Of a stretch of 64,000 bases of DNA, positions 11,400 through 22,541 are shown piece by piece. Position 1 is the first letter of the stretch, and each line of letters begins with the position of its first letter. The DNA is from Vitis vinifera. Taxonomy: Eukaryota > Streptophyta > Magnoliopsida > Vitales > Vitaceae. The notes beneath the pieces are model-generated. The model saw nothing but the letters and a program-made list of their open reading frames with translations, did no database searches and was not told the origin of the DNA. The stretch covers positions 5,218,501-5,282,500 of the forward strand of contig NC_081815.1 of NCBI RefSeq assembly GCF_030704535.1. The letters are read 5' to 3'. The translations under genes were made by a program, and so were the position numbers.

Positions 11400-11407
11400 T
11401 ATTTATA
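11400..11407 (-). promoter_or_regulatory. Probable TATA box of MIR396a
   Basis: The minus strand reads CTCCTATAAATACGGCC, a consensus-grade TATA box. It predicts a start near 11370, with a CT-rich leader after it, and the hairpin begins about 110 nt further on. Upstream there are G-boxes CACGTG at 11989-11994 and 12404-12409 that could belong to this promoter. Confidence 0.65.
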
Positions 11408-14400
11408 GGAGAATTGAGGTCTTTTACCACCAATCCCAAGAAGAATATTAGGGCACCTAAGAGAACTGAACCCCACCCTTTTCAACCTATTCTAAAGCTG
11501 CTATGTTTGATCCCCATCTCATTAACCCCTCTTTAAAAAGAAAATAAATAAAAATTATTATTATTATTTATTATTTATTATTATTGTATAGGTCTGTTAT
11601 GAATATACGTGCGGCTGGGATGCAACCGGCCGGATCTAATGGTGATGGTAACCCTAGTGGGGGCACACACCTGGGCCCCACATCAGATCTGTCCACTTTA
11701 ACCCCTCATAAAAAATCTAGTGCTACGCGCTTTTGAGCATGTGTGCTTTACTTTCAAATCACCAGTCGATGGAGAGCTCCTCCCTGGCCCCAATGCCTCC
11801 ATGCAAAACTTTATTTATTTATTTATTTATTTTTATTATTTAAATATTTGGAAAAAAAAAAATTCTCATTAAAGCTAATAACTACATTGTATGAAAGAAT
11901 GCGGCGTACTAACCTACTAACGTTAAATGAAAAGAAAATAAAATATAAATTGTAGTGTTTTATTGACAACGGGACGGCGGGTGAGCGACACGTGCCGGTG
12001 AAAGGAGGTGAGGGAACGTAACGGAGGGAGAGAGTAAAATGAAATTAAAGTGAATTAAGGGGAAATGTTAGTGAAATGAGGAGTGTTCACATGCAGGCAT
12101 GTGAGGCTGACCCACAGGTGTGGAAGGTGTAAGTGACAAATACAATACACCCCGTTTTTCCCGGGAAGGAGGTCTCTTTGTCGGAGTGGGTGTGGTGTAC
12201 GATGACGGAGGGGAAGGGGGGCGAGGGTGCGCACGTTAAGGCACAATGAGCCTTCCCTTGTTACGGTGAATGTTAGCTGTCATTCACCTTCTCATTATCC
12301 TAACCCCTTTATTAATTAATATTTCTTTTTCTTTTTTAAATATCTTCGCTAACCCACCTAACTCGGTGCACGAAAATTCAGTGCTCCAATGGTGAAATAA
12401 AAGCACGTGCACAAAACAAAAAAAGTAATAATTTAATTTTTATTTTGTGGGGTTTGAAATTTGGTCTTTCACATCAATCCTATGTGTTAAATTGGTTTCT
12501 TTCGCTTATTTACCCAAGCATGGTTTGATGCAACTATGGTGATTTTAGCAGGAGGGGAATGAGATGATTTTTAAAATATTTTCTAATTTGACGTGGCATT
12601 TTTCAAAATTAGAAATTGTGATTTGATGTGTAGTTGGAGGAATCGGGAATGGAATATAAAAATAAAAAAAGAATTCTTTTGCTTCATCACGACACCTTTA
12701 TATCATTTCATTTTTAAAAACATGGCCATGGTTGTCTCTCAACCCACAACACAATCTTCAAAGTGACAAGCCAGCTTAACAATTTGTTTAGCATTGAATT
12801 AGTCATAGGACAATTTTAGAATCCTATGAGGTGAATTTTCGATTTACATTTGAAATTTAATTTCACTAATTCTTTAAATTTGGAATCCTATGAATATTTT
12901 AATATTATTTCATGTAATAATGTTCTTTTATTTTTGTCTAAATTATTATTTTGTATTTGTGGACAAGCCCCACAATTTTATAGAAATATGATGTCATTTA
13001 TGCTCTACTATTTTAGAGATTATTTTTATTATTTATAGTTTTAGGATGAAATTTAAATAATTAAGGTTAAGTTTTTTTTTTTTGGAAAATTTGAGGAGAA
13101 ATAGAAAGAAAAAAAAATTAAATTTATTAAATTATATTTTTATATTACTTTAAACTTATTTTAATTCTTTTATAAAAAATTAAATAATTTAATTTTTTAC
13201 ATTTTTATTATAAAACCTAATATAACAATAATTTATATATATATATATAAATAATGGATGAACTTTTCATGACCAAACCCTTAGAATCCTCCATAGGACT
13301 CAAATCTTCGTAACAACTAACACTAAGTAAATTCAAGATATCATCAGTCATATAATTGAAAATCGTCTTTTCTTATAATTTTTCTAGAACAAAAAATAAC
13401 ATAAAAATAGAAAAAAAAACTAAAAAATTGACACTTATGATTAGTTATACACAACAAGAATTAGTTATTTAAACATATTGAAAAATCATCGAAAAGCTTA
13501 ATAACTTTTTGTTCCATAACTACTAAATAAATTTTTTTTAAATAAAAAGCAAAATCAAAACTACCTTATAATAATTAAAAATGTGTTTTAAAAAATATTT
13601 ATATCTTATATTTGTAAACTAATAAAAAAATATAAATGTATCCCAAGAAAACCTATGCCTATATATAATAATATAGAAAGTGGGTAATTAGGATTTAGGA
13701 GTTGGCTAAAGTGAAAACATGCATGGTAAGTGTGGAGTAGGAGGTGTGAGAAGTAGGGGACAATTGCATAGAAGTGTTCATCTACTCCTTTGTCAGCATA
13801 TCACTGACACTATCCACAAACACACATGCCCGACACGATTCAAGGCCCTTTGTCCTTTGATTTAACCCACATCCTTTGTCTTCCTCACCCGCCTCCCCCT
13901 CCTCCTCCTCCTCCTCCTCTTCTTTTTCTTTAATTTAATTACCACTTTATTCTATATCTTTTTTTTTTTTTTTTTTTACTATAAAATCTAACGCACGACA
14001 TTGACCTCATGAAAGGGTACGTACCCTTCAAATCAATTGTTAATTAATTGACCCTATGGTAAAGACTAATGACTAAAGAGTGATCAATTCTCACACAAAA
14101 CCTTGTAGGTAAGTACTATGTATTGATTACAATATATGGTAAGATCAACTTTTTGGATCAACTAGGCTATCCTCCTTCAATGTGACCTCACAAAATTAAG
14201 GATTGATGATTAGTCTTTAGATGTAGCTGCAGCCTAGGGGTTGGTTGGGTTGGTTGGTTGGTTGTCTATATTATGTATTGATGAGACCTCCCTATAAACT
14301 TCAGCCCTCTTTGGTGGTTGTTGTTGTTTGAACTAATAATTTAATGCTATGCATGCCATTGTGCATGAATCAATGGCTTCACCCCTGGTTGGTTGCCATT

Positions 14401-16184
14401 CATGGTCTTAGACTTTTCTCCCCTATGCTTAGCTTAACCACCTATAATACTACTTTATTTTATGTCATTTTTCATTTCTTTCTAAGTTCCTATTGTTATT
14501 TACTTGAGTTTAGCTTTAATATCGAAAAGATATTTTTTTTAATACCTATAAAAAAATGTATCATCAAATAGGTGGTACTATATATAAAAAATTTTATTTC
14601 ATTATTTAACTTTCAATCCCTTCTATTTATATCTTCGTACCTATTTTAATTTTATTTATTTACATCATTATTTAACAAATCTCTTATTCATTAAATACCA
14701 TTTCAATACCTTAGTATTTTCTTATTTATTATTATTATTTATGTCCTTTGAAGGAAGGATATAGCTTAGAGCTCTCAAAGATTAAGTAGAAAAGTCAACG
14801 AAAATTTTTGGCCATTGATTGAATGGTACATATCGATGGATAATGGGATATATGTCCAAGGATTGAATTTTTCTATATATGGTTAAACTTTTTGACATAT
14901 AATTTTCATAGTTTCTTATTATATGTAAGTTGCTCATCATTATATTATCTAAGATGCATTTGGCATAAATGTGACGTTTTAAGGGTGTGGTCAATGGGCA
15001 TTGGGCCTTGATCATTCAACTCAAGTAAGCTGCAAAGTGGACTCATTTCACTCTTGAGAGTGCCCAGGAATTAAAGTACTCAAGTGAGCATGTCAAACCA
15101 AATGTACTTCAATGGAATATTTGTAGTGCTCAAGTCCATAGGACGATACCCTTCTACATTACCATCTACCTGCCTCCCTTCTAATTTGTCCCCTTTTCTT
15201 ATTCTTACCAAAAAAAAAACAAAAAGTTAGTCTTTAAGTGGTATGAATGATCTGCATGTGGGTTTAACTTGTCCTAGGTGTCATCTTATGATTAGCTTTC
15301 TCATAATTATTTCTACATGATTTCTAAAGATCATAATTAATAAAATCTTCACCTCCTTCCCCAATCTCATCACTATGATCAGTTCTCAATTCTTAATCCA
15401 ATTTTTCTTCTTCCATCCATACGCCACTAACCTTCTAATTCAGTTCTAATTTTATCTCCTCCAATATCCTTAAACATTCCAAAATATTCTCCTTCCAAAT
15501 CCTAGTATGAGTCAACACCTAGTTTTTCCTATTCTATGCACTACACGGACAAATCAACATGCCTTTGCTTATGAAGAAAAATTTTCATGTGATAACTAGG
15601 AGAGTTTTCCTAATATGGTTTTGATTACAAACTACCTCATGCATTGACCCATTCCTATCTATGTAGGTATTGTTCACTTTATAATGGTCCTCACTACTTT
15701 TAACATGTCTACCTAATTAAAAGAAACTCATTATTTATCTATCTATATATATATATATATATTGAAATCTTTATCATATTATATGAGATTTAAGGGCTAA
15801 ATAAATAGAGTCTCACACCAGAGTTTGAGATCAATTTTAATATTATCTATAAGAATCCATTTCCTCTCATGTAGTATTGTTCACTTTAGATCTAATGAGA
15901 CTTCATGGCTTTAAAACATATCTATATGGTTAAGAGAAGTTTACCATATATAGTGTTAGAAATTTCGTTTTTTAACCAATGTAAAATATCAAAATCAACT
16001 CTCTTCCTCCTCAATGCAAATATAACGTCTTTCTCGTGTCTCATGAGATTATGAGGTCAGACAAACAACAATCCATTTTGGGGTTAAACAAAGTCTCATA
16101 TTGAAGGAAATAATCAAGAAAATACATATATTAAAAGAAATATTTAAGGAGATATATAGAATTAGGAAAAAAAGAATCAATAAA
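11408..16184. other. MIR396a upstream region and AT-rich spacer
   Basis: 11.4-12.4 kb is locally GC-richer and carries two CACGTG G-boxes; it is the likely MIR396a promoter. From 12.4 to 16.2 kb there is AT-rich DNA with no recognised gene. Simple repeats include an ATT run at 11558-11584, (CCT)n at about 13899-13919, GGTT repeats at 14238-14261 and (TA)n near 13235 and 15745. The repeat at 15760-15990 is listed separately. Confidence 0.5.
15760..15990 (-). repeat. Dispersed repeat related to 2990-3390
   Basis: On the minus strand it carries the shared order of motifs TTTTAAAGCCATGAAG and AAAGTGAACAATACT seen at about 3057-3110. Orientation is opposite to the first copy. No coding capacity and no clear TIR or TSD is visible, so its class stays open. 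Confidence 0.4.
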
Positions 16185-16490
16185 TTCTACAAGTTGCTAG
16201 CTCCATGTAGACTATCTCTTTTAGATGTTTATGCAAGAATGTGTTCTTCATGTCTAACTAACACATGCTCTAATCGAAAGAAATAGATAGATCTAAGACA
16301 AGATGAATAATGGTTGATTTAACCACAGAGCTAAAAGTTTCATCATAGTCTAGTCTTGATACTTGTGTGAAACCTTTCGCAATCAAACAAACCTTAAAAT
16401 AATCAATAGAACCATTTTCTTAATACTTAATATGATATACCCATTTGAAGCTTATAAGTACTAATTGCTGGTTATGGGCAGTCGGGATAA
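16185..16490 (-). mobile_element. Ty1/copia polymerase remnant (RT N-terminal part)
   Basis: Translation of the minus strand gives a degraded copia reverse-transcriptase start: FKWVYHIK, then ENGSIDYFKVCLIAKGFTQ, DYDETFSSVVK, and after a break LDMKNTFLHKHLKEIVYME. These match the conserved order of copia polyproteins (KWVxxIK, GSIxRYKARLVAKG, ETFxPVxK, LDVxxAFLHGxLxExVYMxxP). In-frame stops and a small frame disturbance show it is dead. No LTRs were recognised nearby. Confidence 0.75.
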
Positions 16491-17239
16491 ACTTGTAAAC
16501 ACAAAATGATGCCTAAGCACCTCAATGTCACATGGATTAGTCTTCTTAGTAAACTTTAAACCACTTTGATGTTATAGTTATAAGGAATATTTGGATTACT
16601 CCATTCTTTTTCCCAAAACTAGTTAATGTATAGGCTTTTTTTTATAAGGCTACTACATCCTAACAACGAATGCACAATAGATATAAAAGAAAAACACAGG
16701 ATCTAGTAAAGAAGAAGTATTTGTCTGGATTAAGATGTTCCCAAATCTAATCATTTTGGTGAAGAGTTAATGGAATGTAGCAAATGATGTGGTATGCAAC
16801 AAACAATGTAGAGCTCGTAGATGTCATGAACCCATTGATCTTTCTTCGGGATTACTCTTTCCTTAAATCTTAGCCCTAGAGGGGTCTAAGGATAGTGACC
16901 AAAGATCTCTCTCTCTAGAATGCAAGATTGTTCAAACTTAAATCATAACCTCTAAAGGGGTATTTATAGGCTTTCGATAGACTTAAATAACTTAAGTTCA
17001 TCCTCGGCTTAGGTTACTCAAACTAGCTCACATAGGTTCTAATTGATTAATCCACAAGCTCCTATGCAACAAGAAAGTACAAATGTCACAACTACTAGGC
17101 TTTGTTCATCTCAATTTCTCTAGTCATGTTTGCCATTTAAAGAAGGATCTATGCAACCATAAACAACCTCAAGTATGGTAGAGTGAGTTGAAAAATGATC
17201 TATTATAAGTTGCATTTCTTAATTCTCATGCAAACACTT
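16491..17239. other. Unassigned AT-rich DNA between copia fragments
   Basis: No ORF or repeat is recognised. Since copia fragments flank it on opposite strands, part may be undetectable transposon debris. Confidence 0.4.
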
Positions 17240-17660
17240 CTCTTTTTATTTATTCCTAGTGATGACTAAACTTTGTATCTTTTAATCTATGTTGATGATT
17301 TAATTTTGACTAATAATGATACAACCCTATTTGACTTTTTTGTGGCTTAACCCTTTACTATGTTTTCCATCAAGCACCTTGAGTCTCTTCTTCACTTTTT
17401 GGGTATTGAAGTTATCCCCACCAAGAACAATTTTTTTTTTTCCTATCTGAAGGCAAATATATTCATGATTTATTTAAGCATAAATCAATGCTTGGTGCTA
17501 AGAATATCCAAACCTTGCTATCCACATTTTCCTTATTGACCTCACCTGAAGGCTCCAATTTAGTTGATGTTAACTGAGTACCGTTGTGTTAATGGTAGCC
17601 TTGCTCATTATTATGCATCCAAATATAACTATCACAATGAGTAAGCTCTCTTAATTTAAA
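17240..17660 (+). mobile_element. Ty1/copia remnant with the YVDD active-site box
   Basis: The plus strand encodes LIYVDDLILTNND, the catalytic box of copia reverse transcriptase, then after one stop MFSIKHLESLLHFLGIEV, then in another frame HDLFKHKSMLGAKNIQTLLS. This follows the family order after the YVDD box. Stops and frame shifts make it a relic. It is on the opposite strand to the fragment at 16185-16490, so the two are separate insertions or were split by an inversion. Confidence 0.75.
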
Positions 17661-17979
17661 CACAACGAACCACTACTCATTGAAGTGCAATCAAGAGACT
17701 TTAAAGCTATCTTAATGTTACATTGTTTCATGGGGTTTTTTTTTTTCAAAAAAATTCTCCTCTTCATTTTCATGCTTTTTTTTTTTTTTTTCTATCGATT
17801 AAGTTGGGAATAAGGATGTTCATACATCTACAAGTGCTTGTCTATTTTTTTAGTCATAATTCTATTTCATAGACCTTAAAGAAAGTCATTTGTTCATTCA
17901 TTCATCGAAACCAAATATAGGGGCGTTACTTTCACCACAATTGGGCTTAGTTCGATTTTGCCTTTACTAAAAAACCTTA

Positions 17980-18531
17980 GAGGGTGTTTGTTTTTTTAGC
18001 TTTTTGCTAAAAGTAATTTGCTTTTAAACTTTAGATCATTTATTTTTCTATTTTTTTATGACTTATTATAAACTCTTTGCTAAATAGAAAAAATCAAAGG
18101 TAGTGTTTGTTTTTTTACTTCTAAATAGAACTTTAATACTTAATAGTATTAAATATTAGGTTGATTGTTTTTGTAGTATTTTATTTTTATTAAGTATTAA
18201 AAAGTAAAAAAAAATCAATATGTTATTTTTTCTATTTAGAAAAAACTATATATTTTGGATTTTTCTATTTAGTAAAAAATTTATAATAAGTCAGGAAAAA
18301 ATAGAAAAACAAACAACCTAAATTGTGAAAATTCCTTTCAGCAAAAAGCCAAAAAAACAAACACCACCAAAATATTTAGTTTTTTCTAAATAGAAAAAAT
18401 CACATGTTGATTTTTCTTTACCTTTTAATACTTAATAGAAATAAAATATTATAAAAATAAATCGTCTAATACTTAACACTATTAAGCATTAAAGTTCTAT
18501 TTAGAATTAAGTAAAAAAAACAAACACCACC
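17980..18531 (+). mobile_element. Harbinger-like MITE interrupted by a second copy
   Basis: The outer element starts GAGGGTGTTTGTTTTTTTAG and ends AAACAAACACCACC, and is flanked by TTA on each side (17977-17979 and 18532-18534). It is split by the inverted relative at 18099-18368. Removing that insert and one AAA restores a contiguous element of about 279 bp that lines up with the copy at 629-909. Confidence 0.85.
18099..18368 (-). mobile_element. Inner MITE copy, inserted in antisense
   Basis: It begins GGTAGTGTTTGTTTTTTTAC and ends AAACAAACACCACC, in reverse orientation relative to the surrounding element. The flanks are AAA at 18096-18098 and AAA at 18369-18371. The uninterrupted relative at 629-909 reads CCAAAATAT at the corresponding position, so the 3-bp duplication is directly visible against a paralogous empty site. 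Confidence 0.85.
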
Positions 18532-18534
18532 TTA

Positions 18535-19469
18535 GTGTTCATCTCCCTCAACAACTTGTCATCTATCGTGACAAAGTTAGAAAATAATTATGTGATAATT
18601 TTGTTTTCTATTCTCAATTAAAGCATTTGAGATGGGCTTCCATTTTCTTTGTGATGAAGTCTCAATTGGTATGCTTTGTGTATCTCATGTCTTCATCAAT
18701 GATTAATTGGCCAATGCTCTTATTAAACCGCTCTTTCGTCAATGACTACTCCAACTTCGATCCAAGATTGGTGTCTCTAATGGGAGCACCATCTTGTGAG
18801 GAGATATTAGAAAGGATATCCTCAACAAGATTTCTAAATATCATGTCAACAAAATTTCCACGAAATTCTTGTCCATTTTTATGTAAATATCTTTCCATAT
18901 TTGTAGTAATTATTTCGGTCATTTATTTCCTACCATTTTATTATATAAATGTCATATACAACTAAGCAGTCCATTTATATAAATATTGTATAGATTATAA
19001 TGAAAATATTTTAGTCATTCCATAATTCTCTTGTATCTCTTTTTGTGTATAATAATCACTTTTTAAAATTTATTTTGCAATCTCTTATCATCATGGCCAT
19101 GAAGAAACTGCTTCAAATAATTTCGAAACAAAACCAACTTGTATATATTTTTATGAGTTTAAATTATCATGTTATTAATAAAAATAAAATAAAATAAAAA
19201 CCATAGACACACTTATGTTCCTTGTCATAGAAAAATAAAATATAGCATTATGTTACTAGGAGAAAAGATTAATCATTAATTTCTAGGGTTACAAAATTGT
19301 ATGTGTTGGTATATAGCTTTCCTTTCATGCATTTCATTTGTCAAAAAATTCAAAAGATCAAACTATAGTATTGAAGAGATATCTATCAAAAAGTGTGATC
19401 GATCAAGCCGTCTCACATGTGTATTTAAGTTACATTACTTCAAGTTTTGATCTCATTACATGTATCTAA
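18535..19469. other. Intergenic, no gene recognised
   Basis: The 112-codon ORF at 18627-18965 (+) resembles no known family and sits in AT-rich transposon-laden DNA. I see nothing else supportable. Confidence 0.4.
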
Positions 19470-19747
19470 TAGGATATTTGTTTTTTGGGCTTTTTGCCTA
19501 AATCAATTTATTTTCAAAAATTAAGTTATTTGTTTTTCTACTTTTTCAGAACTTATTATAAATTTTTTACTAAATAGAAAAAACCAAAATATTTAGCTTT
19601 TTCTAAATAGAAAAAATAACATATTGATTTTTCTTTACTTTTTAATACTTAATAAAAATAAAATATTATAAAAATAAACAACCTAATATTTAACACTATT
19701 AAGCATTAAAGTTTTATTTAAAATTAAATAAAAAAACAAACACTACC
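19470..19747 (+). mobile_element. Harbinger-like MITE, diverged copy
   Basis: The left end TAGGATATTTGTTTTTTGGG is a worn form of the family start. The right end AAAAAACAAACACTACC is better kept. TAA flanks it (19467-19469 and 19748-19750). The interior follows the 629-909 copy, including CTAAATAGAAAAA blocks. Confidence 0.75.
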
Positions 19748-19750
19748 TAA

Positions 19751-20850
19751 GTCTCATTCATGCGTACCTAAGTCTTAATTTTGTACTTGATCTTATCTGC
19801 CGTGCTTAGATCCTATTACTTGACTTTCAATTATGAAAATTCGATCCTGTACTTTAGGTTTTTCCAAAAACAAATGCTACTTCAAAAATTTATTAAACCT
19901 TGGTACCTCTCATTTGATTATGGTTGAAAACCATACACAATACACTGTGCAGTGGCCCAGTTAAAAAGATGTCCCAAAATTCCACCTGAAATGATGGGAA
20001 AATTCATGAAAGAAGGTAAACCTGTGAAGTACTTACATTGTGACCTGAGGCTAAAACTGAGAAACTTTCAAGAATTGGTAAACCGGGCTTTCCCCATTCT
20101 AGTTGTTGGTTGGGTGAGCCAGTTACCTTTAACTTCATTTTCTCTTGGGCAAATTTAACCCAACTCCCTTTGGGTATTATGGATATATATGGGGCTCCCA
20201 TCACTATCTGTAAAGTGTAAAGCCCCCTTACAGAAGTTGGATCTGGAAAGTCTATTTGACAGCCCAATTACCCAAAGGAGAGAAATAGGATGATATTATT
20301 GGGCCATAATACCATGGGTATTTAATGATTGTAGACAAAGGACTTGTATTTTATTTTCCTTCTTTGTTTGTTTGTTTGTTTTTTTTTCTTGGGATAATGG
20401 GCCACGAAATTAATTTATTAAAACTTCAAAAAAAAAAAAGTTTGAAATTAAGTTTCAAAATGTTCCCAAACTAGCCATGGAAAAGACCTAAGAAGACGAA
20501 AATACCCTTCTCACGGGTGACAACCCTGAGAGAGCAACGGGGCTGGGACTGGGGGGCTGGAGCCAAGGCAGACCTGTTGTATTTGGGCCACATAGGAAAA
20601 TGAAAAGAGGAAAGGCCACATGTGGGCCCCCTCAGATAAATAGTCCATTATAATTCAGTGGGCTATACCGCGCGTACGGTCTAAAGGTGGGCTGGTGGTG
20701 GTGGTGGTCCGACCACCACACAAAATGATAAAATAAAAAAAATTCAATGGACCTCAAGTCCATATCCAATTATACCTTTTAATTTTTCTCTCTCTTTCTC
20801 GCTCCCCCCAAACCTTATCCCCAAAACCAAAAAAAAAAAGAAGTCCTCCC
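19751..20850. promoter_or_regulatory. Upstream region of the DAYSLEEPER-like gene
   Basis: No gene is recognised. The right half is locally GC-richer, with CACCAC/GGTGGT clusters near 20690-20720 and a CT-rich stretch near 20785-20810 that often lies at plant TATA-less starts. I infer that the promoter is here; no single element is decisive. Confidence 0.4.
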
Positions 20851-21035
20851 AAGAGCCTCAGGTCCAATACTTTATCGGGTTCAAGCCCATTCGATATTCA
20901 CCCCCTTTCTCTCTTCTTCGTTTCTCTAAACCCAAACCCTAATTCCAGCCCTAGATCTTTACCCATTTTCAGATTCTTTCCTTTCGCGCACTCCAGATCC
21001 GTCTCGTCTGGGCCTCGTCGGAGCTTCTGGTACGA

Positions 21036-22517
21036 GTAAGAGCCCTAATTTTGCTTTTTTTCAGGTTCGATGCTGGTTTTTTTTTTTTTTTTTTACCCCT
21101 CTTGTTTGTTGTTGTTGTTGCTTGTTCTTCGTCTGGTTTCTGCGTTCGCGTTTCTGGGAATTTATGTGGCAGTTTTAGCGTCGTTTGATGGGTTTCGTCG
21201 GAGGTTTTGGAGTATCGGAAGGGAACTATGTCTTAGTGCTGATTTTGAAAGCGGGATCCTTTTGTATTTTTTTGCTGGTGATCGTTGGGTTTTCGATTGA
21301 CCTGGGCTGTTCTTTCGATGCAAGTTGGAAAAGCCCAAGCTTGATCTCTAACCCTAGATCTGATTTTTGTTTTTGTTGTTTCGGTTGTTAGCCCACGGAA
21401 GGGTGAAAATTACCCAATTTAACCCTAACCCACTTTTCTCTTCGAGGTGGATTTTTTATGGGCCTGGTCGAATTCTGTTACTGCCGGGCCCACTAAAACC
21501 GAGATGGGCCTTTTACTTAGAATCCAGTTGGCCGACTCCAGTGGGCTTGTAGTCTTACTTTTATATAAAGTTTTTTTACATAAGAATTACACGTGGGTAT
21601 ACATGTAGCGATGCCTTTTTTTCATTTGTTCTTTCCTCCTCCTCATTTTTTTTTTTCAATAAACAAAATTGGTTAGATTTGATTTTGTGTGATACGAGAA
21701 ATTGGAAGTTAGATGAGTGGGATTTGGGTTGAAGTTTAAAACGAGAGGAGTGGGACTGTGAAGGAGGGTTGGTGAAGCGGACACAGTTGGTTTTGTCTAC
21801 ACTTGATTGTTCGCCAACCAACACACCCACTTAGATGATTTTTGTTGTATATACAGTCTCAAAAAATTTCTTGTCTTTATCTCTCTCTGGTGTCAACCAA
21901 ATGTATCTTTATCATAGGAATCAACTTTCAAATTCAAATCTGAGCTCTCTTGATGTGATCTCATGGAGGCATGAAGTATTTTTTTTTTCCTAGGTTGCCT
22001 AGACACTCTACAATCTTCTCATGACATGCTTTCAACACAGAATAACGGTATAGATGTGATACAGGCTACATCAAATGGCAATGGAACGCCCTTTTCTCCT
22101 AATTATTTCTGATTGAAACAAGTAGAGCCATAGCTCGATTTATCTTCATTGGAAACCTCTTTGTATGCCATATGCGTGTCTGCTTTAGCAATCTGTCAGA
22201 TGGTTGTGTTTACCATATGTTTCTAAAGTTCCTAGTCTCGCTTTATTTGATTGTATTCGTAATTTCATATTCCCTGTGTCATTTCTGCAACTGTCTGCTG
22301 TTTTTATTTCTTGTATTGACAGATATCAGGAATAGTGTTGTATATTCCTAGTGTCGTTCTGGGTTAAACTGGGTTCATCTTGGACCTTCTCAGGGCCCTG
22401 TATTGTTTAGCATTCAAATTATTCTGGTTATTAATATACCCAAAATCCAGTTTTGTCTTTACTGCATATTCTATGTTAAATCCTTTCTGATTTTGTATTT
22501 GTTCTTTTTTACTATAG
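21036..22517 (+). other. 5'UTR intron of the DAYSLEEPER-like gene
   Basis: A consensus donor (ACGA, then GTAAGAG) lies at 21036. A pyrimidine-rich acceptor, TTTTTTACTATAG, ends at 22517, 24 nt before the start codon. The T-rich interior and the transition from a CT-rich leader support a leader intron of about 1.48 kb. The ORFs inside it show no known similarity. The exact donor is inferred; a GTACGA just upstream is an alternative. Confidence 0.6.
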
Positions 22518-22541
22518 CCAGACTTCAATTCTCTACCCAAG

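Noticed and set aside
16101..16286. 61-codon plus-strand ORF
   Set aside because: It lies over the minus-strand copia remnant and shows no similarity in its own frame.
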